From assembly GCA_019752535.1 (NCBI GenBank), contig JAIEMA010000064.1, forward strand, positions 27,014 through 91,013: 64,000 nucleotides of DNA, read 5' to 3'. Numbering within the stretch: position 1 is the stretch's first letter; the number at the start of each line of letters is the position of its first letter. The position numbers and the translations under genes are program-made. Source of the DNA: Bacteriovoracaceae bacterium. Its GTDB lineage: Bacteria; Bdellovibrionota; Bacteriovoracia; Bacteriovoracales; Bacteriovoracaceae. Under the pieces are notes generated by a model. It saw only the letters and a program-made list of their open reading frames with translations. It ran no database searches and was not told where the DNA came from. Shown piece after piece: positions 26,895 through 34,974 of this stretch.

Positions 26895-27872
26895 ATGAAA
26901 ATAAGATTGATAATCCTTTGTCTTTTGTATGCACCATTTTTTTACTGCTTAGGGGAGTTTTTTGTTTTAGATAAAAACGTTTCACTCAAAAGAAAAGATT
27001 TCATAATTTTTTTCAATGAAAAGTCACCTTTCATAAATAATCTTAAGAAGTTTTCATATAAATATTATTCACAGTTATCTCCATCAAAAATTTCTACCAT
27101 CTGTATTGGAGAGGATAAATATCTTTTTTACTGTCCCCAATCAGATGGATTTCCAATTCGGGATATATTTTATGATTCCTTTGAGCAATCTCTTGATCAA
27201 CCGAATGATAAAGTTCTCAAAGCCGTTTTAACCCATCCGAAAACATATTATCTTGATATTCCATCTAAAATTAGAGTCTATTCTGAAAAGTGGCCTCTTG
27301 CTCGAGGTATAATCCATCAATATAATTATGCAGACAGGGCAGAAGAAATGTATTCTAAGTTACTGCAAAATCATTTTTTCTCAATTAGGGCAAATGAAAA
27401 AATTCTGCTGAATTCAAAAGATAAATATATTTACTTTTTTAGAGACACACACTGGACACCAATTGGTGCTTACGTCGTTTTGAAAGCGATGAATCTGCCT
27501 TTTTTTAATGAAGTTCAATTCAAGTTGGGTAAAACTTTAGAGGCTGATCTTGTTGCTATGTCAAACTCACTTATAGGGAGTCAGTTTGAATATGCAGATA
27601 ATAAAGTCTTGGTTGAAAATCCGGAGGTAAACGTAAGAGTTTTAAAAAAAGATCGTATAAGAAAATTTCTTAATTCTACCAGCACCGGTCCAACGATTTT
27701 AGTTGTTGGTGACTCATTCAGAGAGTCCTTTAGCGTCGCTCTTTCAGGAATGTCTCGGGTCGTAGATGAGTATCACGTTTCATCATTTGATGAAAAAATG
27801 ATCGATATTAAAAAATATGATTATATTTTTGTTCTGAGAGCTGAAAGGTATATTTATAAAAATATCTTATAG
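26895..27872 (+). CDS. AlgJ/AlgX-like SGNH acetyltransferase accessory protein
   Basis: 325 residues with an N-terminal signal anchor (IRLIILCLLYAPFFYCLGEF) and a periplasmic SGNH-like domain. The AlgJ/AlgX hallmark D-x-H-W is in FFRDTHWTPIGAY, and the nucleophile Ser in ILVVGDSFRESFS. Such proteins take the acyl group from an MBOAT partner and place it on the polysaccharide in the periplasm. It follows the MBOAT gene by two bases and shares its AT-rich composition. Its 3' end runs five bases into the convergent methyltransferase gene, at the start of repeat copy 2. Confidence 0.85.
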   Translation: MKIRLIILCLLYAPFFYCLGEFFVLDKNVSLKRKDFIIFFNEKSPFINNLKKFSYKYYSQLSPSKISTICIGEDKYLFYCPQSDGFPIRDIFYDSFEQSLDQPNDKVLKAVLTHPKTYYLDIPSKIRVYSEKWPLARGIIHQYNYADRAEEMYSKLLQNHFFSIRANEKILLNSKDKYIYFFRDTHWTPIGAYVVLKAMNLPFFNEVQFKLGKTLEADLVAMSNSLIGSQFEYADNKVLVENPEVNVRVLKKDRIRKFLNSTSTGPTILVVGDSFRESFSVALSGMSRVVDEYHVSSFDEKMIDIKKYDYIFVLRAERYIYKNIL

Positions 27873-27916
27873 TTTTGCAAAGACACTAAAGTAGCAATAC
27901 TGCTTCATCCTCAATT
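27867..27916. repeat. 50-base direct repeat, copy 2
   Basis: Second copy of the 25246-25295 repeat (three mismatches). Here it is the functional 3' end of the minus-strand methyltransferase gene. The two copies are in the same orientation, 2621 bases apart, and enclose exactly the MBOAT and AlgJ-like genes. Confidence 0.9.
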
Positions 27917-28451
27917 CAAGAAATTTTGATTTAAGAGGCATGTGAAAATGTTCAATCTGCTTGAATCCAAAAGTCTCAACTGTTTCACGTAATTTTTTTT
28001 CACTATAAAAAACTTTGTGGTCATGATCCCAGTTATAGCCAGCCGGAGCTGGGACTCCTATCATAAGATAGCCATCTTTCTTTAACACACGATGAGATTC
28101 TCTGAGGATCTCTGAGGGCTCGCTGATGTGTTCTAAGACATTGTCCATAATGGCACTATCAAAAGTATTTTCTTCAAATGGCCATTTTTCTGGAACGAAA
28201 TAGGCTTCAAATCCGAGTTCTTTGCAGTAATTGACATTGAATTCATTGACATCAATGCCTACAGTATTCTTTCTGTAGCTTAGAAAACTTCCTGTCCCGC
28301 AACCAATATCCAGAGTTTTGCCCTTAAGGCGTGAATTGATACGGGGATAGAGCCATACTTGACGATAAAAATCTCCACGCCAGCTTTGTTTCAGCAGATA
28401 GTGGTGGTATTCAGCTTTAAGCTCTTTGCTCTCTAACTCATTCTTATCCAT
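27867..28451 (-). CDS. SAM-dependent methyltransferase
   Basis: 194 residues, compact class I methyltransferase: TLDIGCGTGSFLSYR motif I near residue 50, FDSAIMDNVLEHISEPSE motif and LKKDGYLMIGVPAP. The family includes many O-antigen and lipid methyltransferases, and the substrate is unknown. It overlaps the flippase gene start by eight bases, so both belong to one minus-strand operon (33056 down to 27867). Its last 50 bases are duplicated upstream of the MBOAT gene. Confidence 0.8.
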   Translation of the reverse strand: MDKNELESKELKAEYHHYLLKQSWRGDFYRQVWLYPRINSRLKGKTLDIGCGTGSFLSYRKNTVGIDVNEFNVNYCKELGFEAYFVPEKWPFEENTFDSAIMDNVLEHISEPSEILRESHRVLKKDGYLMIGVPAPAGYNWDHDHKVFYSEKKLRETVETFGFKQIEHFHMPLKSKFLELRMKQYCYFSVFAKL

Positions 28452-29733
28452 AATTCATCCCTTTGAGGTAGCTGCTAAGAACAACAAGAGCAATGGTCAT
28501 GAATGATGTCATTAAAGCTAGTTTAGATGAGATCAATCTTTTTTTGTAACAAAATTGAAGATTCAAGACGAGATAAATCCCCTGAAAGGCCAGATAGGCA
28601 TACTCAATGGCCTCTCTATTGGCAAATTTTTGAAGTAGAACAAAAGAGAGAATCACATAAAGCGCATTAGAGACGCTATCAAAGAGGATGTACTCTTTTC
28701 GATAGCTTAAGCCGATCATGGTAAAAATAAAAAACCAGTTTATACAACGGAGCATTTCTGCGACAGAGAAAATGGAAAGGCTTGCCTGGTATTGCGCAAT
28801 CTTCTCTCCGAATAAGAGCTTGAGAAAAATGAAATCGAGCGAGTTAAGAAGAATGAGCGCCAAAGCTGTTAAAGGCACAAGGAAGAGGAAAATTCTTTCA
28901 CGAAATTGAACATCATTGGGCTTTTCTGAAACGGAAGCGAGATAGTAAGTCCCAAGACCTGAAATGATGGCAAGGGTGAGATAGCTCACGAGGCTGAATT
29001 CTGCTTCAATCACACCCGTCTCTTGAAGGCCCAGGAAATGAACACTCAAAGATTTAACGATTAAGGGGCACAGAAACCCAATAGCACCCGTGAGAATAGT
29101 GGCCAGCGAAGTCTTCTCAAAATCAGTGAGGCGTTGAAATTTTTCAGTTAGTCTTAATTCTTCTCTCGAGTAATGCTTCCAAACAAAAAAACTGATCAAA
29201 GCTGAAGCAGAATAGCTCACGAGAAACATCACACCCATCTGGGGCACAAAGAGAAAAGTCACAATCATAACAGCAAAAGGTAAAGCTTGTAGTAATCCTG
29301 AGGTTAGAAGATGTTTCTTAGCTGCTAAAATAAATCTAAAAAAACTGTAGTTCGTGAGTGTGAGAAAAACTAAAGGCGAGAAGAGGATGAGATCAAAGAG
29401 TTTCATACTACCAAAAAGCGCCAGGGTAATGGGCTTTGAAAAGACAAGAATGACTATGGATAGGAGAATGGCGGCGATCTGAAAGTATTTAAAAACTTGA
29501 GTGGTGAAAAATTGTTTGTCTTTCGCTTTTGAATAAGTCTCGATGACGGCAAAGCCGTTGCCCCAAGAAAGAAAGACAGTACAAAATTGGATAAACTGGC
29601 GATAAATACCAAATTCAGCAATCCCTTCTACACCAAGTTGATCAGAGACAAGACGCAAGAGGATAAGGCCAAAGAGAGCTGACAAAGCAACTCCAGCCCC
29701 ACTGCGTGCAAAGCTGTTAAGAAAGTCTTTCAT
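28444..29733 (-). CDS. wzx: Polysaccharide flippase (Wzx-like)
   Basis: 429 residues with about 12 to 14 hydrophobic helices, no signal peptide and a start KDFLNSFARSGAGVALSALF typical of the MATE-like polysaccharide transporter family. It flips polyprenyl-linked repeat units across the inner membrane. Operon context is right: rhamnosyltransferase-like, initiating phosphotransferase and polymerase/ligase genes are directly upstream. Its start overlaps the end of the GT2 gene by 17 bases. Confidence 0.82.
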   Translation of the reverse strand: MKDFLNSFARSGAGVALSALFGLILLRLVSDQLGVEGIAEFGIYRQFIQFCTVFLSWGNGFAVIETYSKAKDKQFFTTQVFKYFQIAAILLSIVILVFSKPITLALFGSMKLFDLILFSPLVFLTLTNYSFFRFILAAKKHLLTSGLLQALPFAVMIVTFLFVPQMGVMFLVSYSASALISFFVWKHYSREELRLTEKFQRLTDFEKTSLATILTGAIGFLCPLIVKSLSVHFLGLQETGVIEAEFSLVSYLTLAIISGLGTYYLASVSEKPNDVQFRERIFLFLVPLTALALILLNSLDFIFLKLLFGEKIAQYQASLSIFSVAEMLRCINWFFIFTMIGLSYRKEYILFDSVSNALYVILSFVLLQKFANREAIEYAYLAFQGIYLVLNLQFCYKKRLISSKLALMTSFMTIALVVLSSYLKGMNYG

Positions 29734-30523
29734 TCGTCTCTTTCATGAAGTGATCTGAATAAACACCGTACTTTTGAAAATAATAAGCGGTGGAGAGCAT
29801 ATGAATCTTAAATATATGCATACTCTTATAACCGGCGCGCCCCCAAGCATGATAAGCAGTCAGTTCTCCAAAGACGGTATTGGTGCCGTTCGTTTCAAAG
29901 TGACAGCGACGTGAGAGATCAATATCTTCAAAATAGAGAAAGATACCTTCATCAAATCCACCGAGCTGCTCGAAGAGATCGCGGCGGAAAACCATAAACG
30001 ATCCGCCGATACTAGGGCAGATAAAATCTTTGGTTTTATCAACATACATGAGGGTGTAGGGGTGAGTTTCGGGTTTATAGATTTTAAGTTTTTGAAAGAT
30101 AAATCGCTGAGCAATATCCCAAAGGCTTGGGAGAAGACGATGCATATCCTGCGTTGATCCATCCGGATTTAAAAGACGGACACTGGATAAGCCAATTTCA
30201 GGCTTAGCATCCATGCGCTCTTTAATTTTTTTCAAAAAGTAAGGATCTTCAAAATAAATGTCTGGGTTAACGACAAAAAAGTAGCTCGATTCTTTGGCTC
30301 TTTTGAAATTGCGATTGTGCGCGCTTCCGTAGCCCAGGTTTCTAATCTCTTTTTCATAACTAATATTCAAACCTGGGTATTCAATTTTATTTCTTGAAAA
30401 GGAATTATCCCAAACCAAGATCTCAAAACTCACGTCTTTTTGAAGAGAGATTGAGTGGAATAATTTATTGAGATCTTCAAAATTTGGATTATAAACAACA
30501 AGTGAAATGGTGAAGTCCAACAT
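29717..30523 (-). CDS. GT2 glycosyltransferase (rhamnosyltransferase-like)
   Basis: 268 residues. The WbbL/RfbN-type pattern is clear: SLVVYNPNFEDLNKL, VWDNSFSRN, NLGYGSAHNRNFKRA, FFVVNPDIYFEDP (metal site), IGGSFMVFRRDLFEQLGGFD and LYFEDIDLSRRC. This branch is rich in rhamnosyltransferases, and dTDP-rhamnose is made by the rml genes of this window. It acts on the cytoplasmic side on a lipid-linked acceptor. Confidence 0.85.
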   Translation of the reverse strand: MLDFTISLVVYNPNFEDLNKLFHSISLQKDVSFEILVWDNSFSRNKIEYPGLNISYEKEIRNLGYGSAHNRNFKRAKESSYFFVVNPDIYFEDPYFLKKIKERMDAKPEIGLSSVRLLNPDGSTQDMHRLLPSLWDIAQRFIFQKLKIYKPETHPYTLMYVDKTKDFICPSIGGSFMVFRRDLFEQLGGFDEGIFLYFEDIDLSRRCHFETNGTNTVFGELTAYHAWGRAGYKSMHIFKIHMLSTAYYFQKYGVYSDHFMKETNERLS

Positions 30524-30533
30524 CTGCTAGTCC

Positions 30534-31874
30534 TTAGTAAGCATTCTTATTAATGAAGCCTTTCCAGAAGGTCATAATAATAATCCATAGATCCATCCAA
30601 ATGGACCAATTCTTAATGTAGTACAAATCGCACTCAATTCTTTTTTCAATGGAGGTGTCGCCTCGCCAGCCATTAATTTGCGCCCATCCTGTGATCCCAG
30701 CTTTCATCTTGTGTCTGAGCATGTAAGTGGGAATTGACTGCTTAAACTCATTCACAAAAACAGGACGCTCTGGCCGCGGTCCCACTAAACTCATATCACC
30801 TATGATGACGTTAAAGAGTTGCGGGAGTTCATCTAGAGATGTTTTACGGATAATTTTCCCAATCGGTGTGACTCGGGGATCATCTTTCACAGTCCACGTC
30901 TCTTTATTGGAATTTCCCACAGTCATGGAGCGAAATTTCCACATTTTAAATTCTCGACCATCAAGTCCCATGCGCACTTGACCATAGAGAATGGGCCCCT
31001 TTGAAGTGAGCTTCACTAACAAGGCTAAAAGTAGAAGGAGAGGAGAGATGAGAAGCACTCCAAAAGTACAAAGGATGAGGTCAAAAGATCTCTTAATGAT
31101 GACACTGCTACTCTTTAAATTGGGCTCATTCACAAGAATAGCAGGTATTCCATTGATGATGTCGACGAGCTGGTAGCCCACAAAAGCATTGGAGAGATCT
31201 GGAAGGACAATAATTTCAATAAGTGTGTTGTTCAAATCAATCAAGATTTTATTCACAATAGGATAATTTTGATTTTCAACACCAAAGACAATGATATCTG
31301 GCTTTATTTTTTCAATCTCTAATAGATTGAGTCCATGAAGTTCTTCTTTGGTTTTAAGCCATGTCTTAATTTTGAATCCAAACTCAGGGTTGCGAGAGAC
31401 TTTTTTGGCATAAGTTTGGATTTGCTCAGAGTTTCCAATAAGTAAGCACTGCTTTGAATGACTTCCGTCTTGGCGAATTTTTCTTAAGAGTCTTCGAAAG
31501 CTCAGTTTAAAACCAGTGAGTAACGTGCTTGAGATCAAGAAATGCGAGATCATGAACAAACGAGAGAGCTTGTATTCAGACAGGAAGTAGCTGATCACAA
31601 TAAAAATTAAAAACGCGAGAGTGTTCGCTTTGAGAAGTGTAAAAATGTCGCGCTCAAGAGAGGTGAGTGATTTTGTAGAATACACTCCACGACTTCTGAA
31701 ATAGTAATAATTCAAAAAAGTCAGCAGGATTGAAAATTTAAAATACCAATCAAATAATCCCTGTTGGGCATCAAGAAGATTACTTTCAAACCGCAAGAAA
31801 TAACAAATCCACCAAGAAATATTGATGAGTAAAAGATCAGTGATCTTATTGGTGATTCCTAGACTGCGGTTCAT
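30534..31874 (-). CDS. Initiating polyprenyl-phosphate glycosyl-1-phosphate transferase
   Basis: 446 residues. About five N-terminal membrane helices, a central Rossmann-like region (KQCLLIGNSEQIQTYAKKV), then the C-terminal phosphotransferase domain: KRSFDLILCTFGVLL, FKMWKFRSMTVGN, TSLDELPQLFNVI and GDMSLVGPRPERP. This is the WcaJ/WbaP-type enzyme that places the first sugar-1-phosphate on undecaprenyl phosphate. The choice of glucose, galactose or an amino sugar cannot be read. It lies between the putative ligase/polymerase and rhamnosyltransferase genes. Confidence 0.92.
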   Translation of the reverse strand: MNRSLGITNKITDLLLINISWWICYFLRFESNLLDAQQGLFDWYFKFSILLTFLNYYYFRSRGVYSTKSLTSLERDIFTLLKANTLAFLIFIVISYFLSEYKLSRLFMISHFLISSTLLTGFKLSFRRLLRKIRQDGSHSKQCLLIGNSEQIQTYAKKVSRNPEFGFKIKTWLKTKEELHGLNLLEIEKIKPDIIVFGVENQNYPIVNKILIDLNNTLIEIIVLPDLSNAFVGYQLVDIINGIPAILVNEPNLKSSSVIIKRSFDLILCTFGVLLISPLLLLLALLVKLTSKGPILYGQVRMGLDGREFKMWKFRSMTVGNSNKETWTVKDDPRVTPIGKIIRKTSLDELPQLFNVIIGDMSLVGPRPERPVFVNEFKQSIPTYMLRHKMKAGITGWAQINGWRGDTSIEKRIECDLYYIKNWSIWMDLWIIIMTFWKGFINKNAY

Positions 31875-31886
31875 GAATGCAGGTTA

Positions 31887-33056
31887 CTAAATACGCTTTG
31901 CGGCGTCTACCTTGATGGCCAAACTTAACGCATATAGAAAAAAGATCATAGAGGCGTTATTCGCATCAAAGGTAACTTCAAATTGACTTGAGATGACAAA
32001 TGCCACGCCGAAGGGAAAGACGAGTGCTCTCACCAGACCACCGGCTTTGAAGACTTCCATAGCCCAGCTGATCACCCATCCTAAAAAGGCGATGAGTCCT
32101 AGGATGCCTGTGCCAGAAGCCACTTCTAAAAATAAATTGTGGGCATGAGCATCGTTATAAAATTTTGCATCTAAGTCATATTCAGTTTTGATTCGATTCA
32201 ACTGTGAATGAAAGTTCGATAATCCCCAGCCTAAAACAGGTTTTTCTTGAGTAGCGATCATCGCCGCTTTCCACTGACTTCTTCTCATATAGTCAGACTT
32301 GTTATTCTTACTCATAAGAAAGCGTGAATTATAATTTCCTGAACCAAAGAGATAAATCCCTACCAAGCACGCGACACCAAAGGCGGCAAGGCCTCCTAAA
32401 GTTAGACCAAGTTTTGGTTTAAAGTAGTAAAGAACAAAGGGAAGCCCGCAGAGGAATCCAAGAAGGGCACCACGAGTGTATGTCACATACATTCCCGCAA
32501 ATCCTAGGATCAAAGCTGGAATGGCCAATTTCCAATTAAACCAATTTTTCAATTTCTCACGATGAAGAATACATCCAAGCACAACGAGAAGGAGCATCGC
32601 TGAGCCGTAGCCGTATCTTAAGGTTGGAGTAAGTCCTCTGGCTCTCGGGGCTCCAGTTGAAAGGAGCATGTAAAGAGCGTAGCTACCGGATATAATGATG
32701 CTAGCGAGAAATGAGTTCGAGAGTATCTTTTTGGTTTTATCCGTTGCCAGTGGCAGCCAAGCTTTTAAAACAAAAATTCCACCGAAGCCAAAAATAAAAT
32801 ACTTAAGTCGTCCATAATTCTTGGATGGAGAGGGGAGCAATGAGTGATTGGTGAGAAGGCTTAATAGAGCAATTATTGTAAAGGCGACGAGAAACCATGC
32901 GCTTGTGGGAAGCTTAAATGATCTATTTTTGATGTTCACAAAAAGAAAATAGGCCAACGGAATAGTAAAAAGAATTTGATAAGCAGAGAGGACAGTGACT
33001 GAAGTGAGTAGACCAGTGGCCAGAAAAAAGAGCGAGAGAGAAATTAACTGAATCAT
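31887..33056 (-). CDS. O-antigen ligase/polymerase family protein (Wzy/WaaL-like)
   Basis: 389 residues with about 11 membrane helices and one larger periplasmic loop containing the family signature PVLGWGLSNFHSQ and NDAHAHNLFLEVASGTGILG, with the conserved His in AHNL. Arg residues TYTRGALLGF lie in the preceding region. It either polymerises repeat units (Wzy) or ligates the glycan to lipid A-core (WaaL); sequence alone does not separate the two. It is followed closely by the phosphotransferase gene. Confidence 0.85.
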   Translation of the reverse strand: MIQLISLSLFFLATGLLTSVTVLSAYQILFTIPLAYFLFVNIKNRSFKLPTSAWFLVAFTIIALLSLLTNHSLLPSPSKNYGRLKYFIFGFGGIFVLKAWLPLATDKTKKILSNSFLASIIISGSYALYMLLSTGAPRARGLTPTLRYGYGSAMLLLVVLGCILHREKLKNWFNWKLAIPALILGFAGMYVTYTRGALLGFLCGLPFVLYYFKPKLGLTLGGLAAFGVACLVGIYLFGSGNYNSRFLMSKNNKSDYMRRSQWKAAMIATQEKPVLGWGLSNFHSQLNRIKTEYDLDAKFYNDAHAHNLFLEVASGTGILGLIAFLGWVISWAMEVFKAGGLVRALVFPFGVAFVISSQFEVTFDANNASMIFFLYALSLAIKVDAAKRI

Positions 33057-33066
33057 TCTTATACCT

Positions 33067-33552
33067 TTAAATTCTTTTTACAATCTGATCAATAAGCCAC
33101 ATCTCGTTTGGTTTTGTAAGAGCAAAGATGAGCTGGCGAGTGAGACGCTTACTTGAAATGAGGCTCACTTCGATGATGGCCGACTTATCTTCAATTTTTG
33201 AATGTGTGATCGTGTAGGAATCGAAATCGAGTAGCGCTTTCCAGATGTCTTCTGAGAGATAGGGACGAATAAGGGCCTTATCTCTTAATTGTGTCTGAAG
33301 CCTTGAAGTCATAAATTGCCAAGCCGCTATTTGGCCCGAGTCTTTTTTAGGGATATCCATATTTCTCATCGAATACAGAATCACCTGAACGACTTCCTTT
33401 GCGTCATAGCGCTCAGAAGGATGAGGAAGAGTCACATCAATTTTTGAATCCGTTTCATTAATCGTTTTTTGAGTCATCGAACGGATAAGAAAATACTGAG
33501 CCGTAAAGACAATCAGGAGAGTAGGAATCATGATTTTGAGATTACTTTTCAC
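33067..33552 (-). CDS. Hypothetical membrane-anchored protein
   Basis: 161 residues: an N-terminal membrane anchor (KIMIPTLLIVFTAQYFLI) and an outward domain ending in RQLIFALTKPNEMWLIDQIV, which has the look of an NTF2-like or DUF4864-like strand pair (residues near the end forming xxWxIDxI). I do not recognise the family. It is the first gene of the minus-strand O-antigen operon, ten bases upstream of the ligase/polymerase gene, so a role in polysaccharide assembly is possible. Confidence 0.6.
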   Translation of the reverse strand: MKSNLKIMIPTLLIVFTAQYFLIRSMTQKTINETDSKIDVTLPHPSERYDAKEVVQVILYSMRNMDIPKKDSGQIAAWQFMTSRLQTQLRDKALIRPYLSEDIWKALLDFDSYTITHSKIEDKSAIIEVSLISSKRLTRQLIFALTKPNEMWLIDQIVKRI

Positions 33553-33597
33553 CTCTCTATGAAGGCCTAAAAAGGGGGCTCAGGCAAGTATTTGGGG

Positions 33598-33633
33598 TTG
33601 ATTTTTGTGTTATAACGTGTTATAACACAAAAA
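33598..33633 (+). promoter_or_regulatory. mazE promoter with 32-base perfect palindrome
   Basis: A perfect inverted repeat with 15-base arms (33602-33616 and 33619-33633, spacer GT) ends on the A of the mazE start codon. It contains GTGTTATAAC twice in tandem. A promoter fits on top: TTGATT at 33598-33603, a 17-base spacer and TATAAC at 33621-33626. That would start transcription at about 33632-33633, so the message would be leaderless; no ribosome binding site is present. Binding by the AbrB-fold antitoxin would occlude the promoter. Confidence 0.8.
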
Positions 33634-33872
33634 TGGGTGCACTAAAACTACAAAAAATTGGCAATTCTCTCGGGTTTAGAATCTCAAAGTCAGATCTTGA
33701 GAAAGCAGGCTTTGATACAAATTGCGAATATGAATTAATCGCTGAGAAAGGGGTTATCATCCTGGTCAACAAGCGATCCCCACCATCAAAATGGAAATTT
33801 CCTCAATCGAAAATAGAGCCTGAAGATGTGGAGTGGTTAGATGCAAAACTCAGCGAAATACCAAAGAGGTGA
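33633..33872 (+). CDS. mazE: MazE-like AbrB-fold antitoxin
   Basis: 79 residues. The N-terminal half is a SpoVT/AbrB swapped-hairpin domain (LKLQKIGNSLGFRISKSDLE, then ELIAEKGVIILV); the C-terminal tail (about 48-79), acidic and rich in Pro and Trp, would wrap the toxin. It neutralises the MazF-like protein encoded downstream and probably represses its own promoter, which holds a perfect palindrome. It overlaps the toxin gene by 32 bases. Confidence 0.88.
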   Translation: MGALKLQKIGNSLGFRISKSDLEKAGFDTNCEYELIAEKGVIILVNKRSPPSKWKFPQSKIEPEDVEWLDAKLSEIPKR

Positions 33873-34176
33873 TGTCTGGGAAGTGATTCTTGATCCGACA
33901 AAGGGATCTGAGCAGCGGGGCACACGACCCTGTGTCGTTGTCTCTCATGAAGTGATGAACTCAGCACTTACAACTCTAGTCATGGTCCCGCTTTCGACAA
34001 AAATAAAAGAATGGCCCACAAGAGTTGATATAAAATTTTTAGAAAAACCAGGCCAAGCTCTTTGCGAACAAATAAGAACAGTAAGCCAAGATAGACTCAC
34101 AAAAAAACTTGGTGAGTTAAATTTAAAAGAAATAGCTGAAGTAAGAATAGTCCTTCGCCAAATGTTTTTTGATTAA
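33841..34176 (+). CDS. mazF: MazF-like endoribonuclease toxin
   Basis: 111 residues of the PemK/MazF fold: YQRGDVWEVILDPTKGSEQR and GTRPCVVVSHEVMN at the N-terminus, MVPLSTKIKEWP and the CEQIRTVSQDRL segment that carries catalytic Arg/Thr-Ser residues. It cleaves mRNA at short motifs when not bound by its antitoxin. GGAG lies seven bases before the ATG. Its 3' end overlaps the PPK2 gene by four bases in convergent orientation. The pair sits at the border between the O-antigen operons and the next region. Confidence 0.9.
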   Translation: MQNSAKYQRGDVWEVILDPTKGSEQRGTRPCVVVSHEVMNSALTTLVMVPLSTKIKEWPTRVDIKFLEKPGQALCEQIRTVSQDRLTKKLGELNLKEIAEVRIVLRQMFFD

Positions 34177-34883
34177 TTCTTAAATAACTCCCTCGTGAGC
34201 TTATCGATGCGCTTCTGTCTCATTTTTTTCGGAAAGTAAGCCTTAAGTGGCGCCAGCTCTTTTGTCACAATTTTTAAAACCTCAAGTCGCGCTTTCGCCT
34301 TATCGTTACTATCCACAATGTGCCAGCCCGGGCATTTTTTAAACATCACACTGCTGGCCTTGGTATAGGCATCCCATTTCCTGCGATTTCTCACATCTTC
34401 TTCTGTGATTTTCCAATTTTTAAAGGGGTCTTCAAGGCGATCTTTAAATCGCTTAAGTTGCTCATCTTTAGAAACAGAAAGAAAGATTTTAACAAATAAA
34501 ATGCCATCATCCTTCATCATTTGCTCGAATTGATTAATCTCAACATAGGCTTCTTTGATTCGTGATTCACTGGCGAGATTTTCTACCTTTTCAACCAACA
34601 CCCTTCCATACCAGGAGCGATCAAAAACCACCATATTGCCGGCTTCAGGGAGAAATTTCCAGAAGCGCTGAAGGTAATGCTGGCCTGCTTCGACAGGAGT
34701 CGGCTTGCCGATGGGAACAACCAGGCAGCTTCGTGGATCAAGGGTTTCCGTCAGGTGACGAATGCAAGTCCCTTTTCCTGCTGCATCGAATCCCTCGAGG
34801 GCAATAACCACTCTTTTTTGGGCGATGAAGGCCGCTTGCTGGTAGCGGAGCATGAGAAGCTTGAGATCTTCCATTGTCTTCAT
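34173..34883 (-). CDS. ppk2: Polyphosphate kinase 2 family protein
   Basis: 236 residues. Walker A IALEGFDAAGKGT near residue 30, Walker B VVFDRSWYGRVLVEK, and the lid segment WKITEEDVRNRRKWDAY are diagnostic of PPK2. It transfers phosphate between polyphosphate and nucleotides; the short single-domain form points to nucleoside-diphosphate (or monophosphate) phosphorylation. AAGGA lies about seven bases before the ATG at 34883. Confidence 0.93.
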   Translation of the reverse strand: MKTMEDLKLLMLRYQQAAFIAQKRVVIALEGFDAAGKGTCIRHLTETLDPRSCLVVPIGKPTPVEAGQHYLQRFWKFLPEAGNMVVFDRSWYGRVLVEKVENLASESRIKEAYVEINQFEQMMKDDGILFVKIFLSVSKDEQLKRFKDRLEDPFKNWKITEEDVRNRRKWDAYTKASSVMFKKCPGWHIVDSNDKAKARLEVLKIVTKELAPLKAYFPKKMRQKRIDKLTRELFKN

Positions 34884-34974
34884 AAATAATCCTTAAAATA
34901 ATGAATGCATCACTTTGACTTGTCTAGGTTGTCATATAATATCTTATAGATCCAAGCCTTTTGAGAGAGATCTT

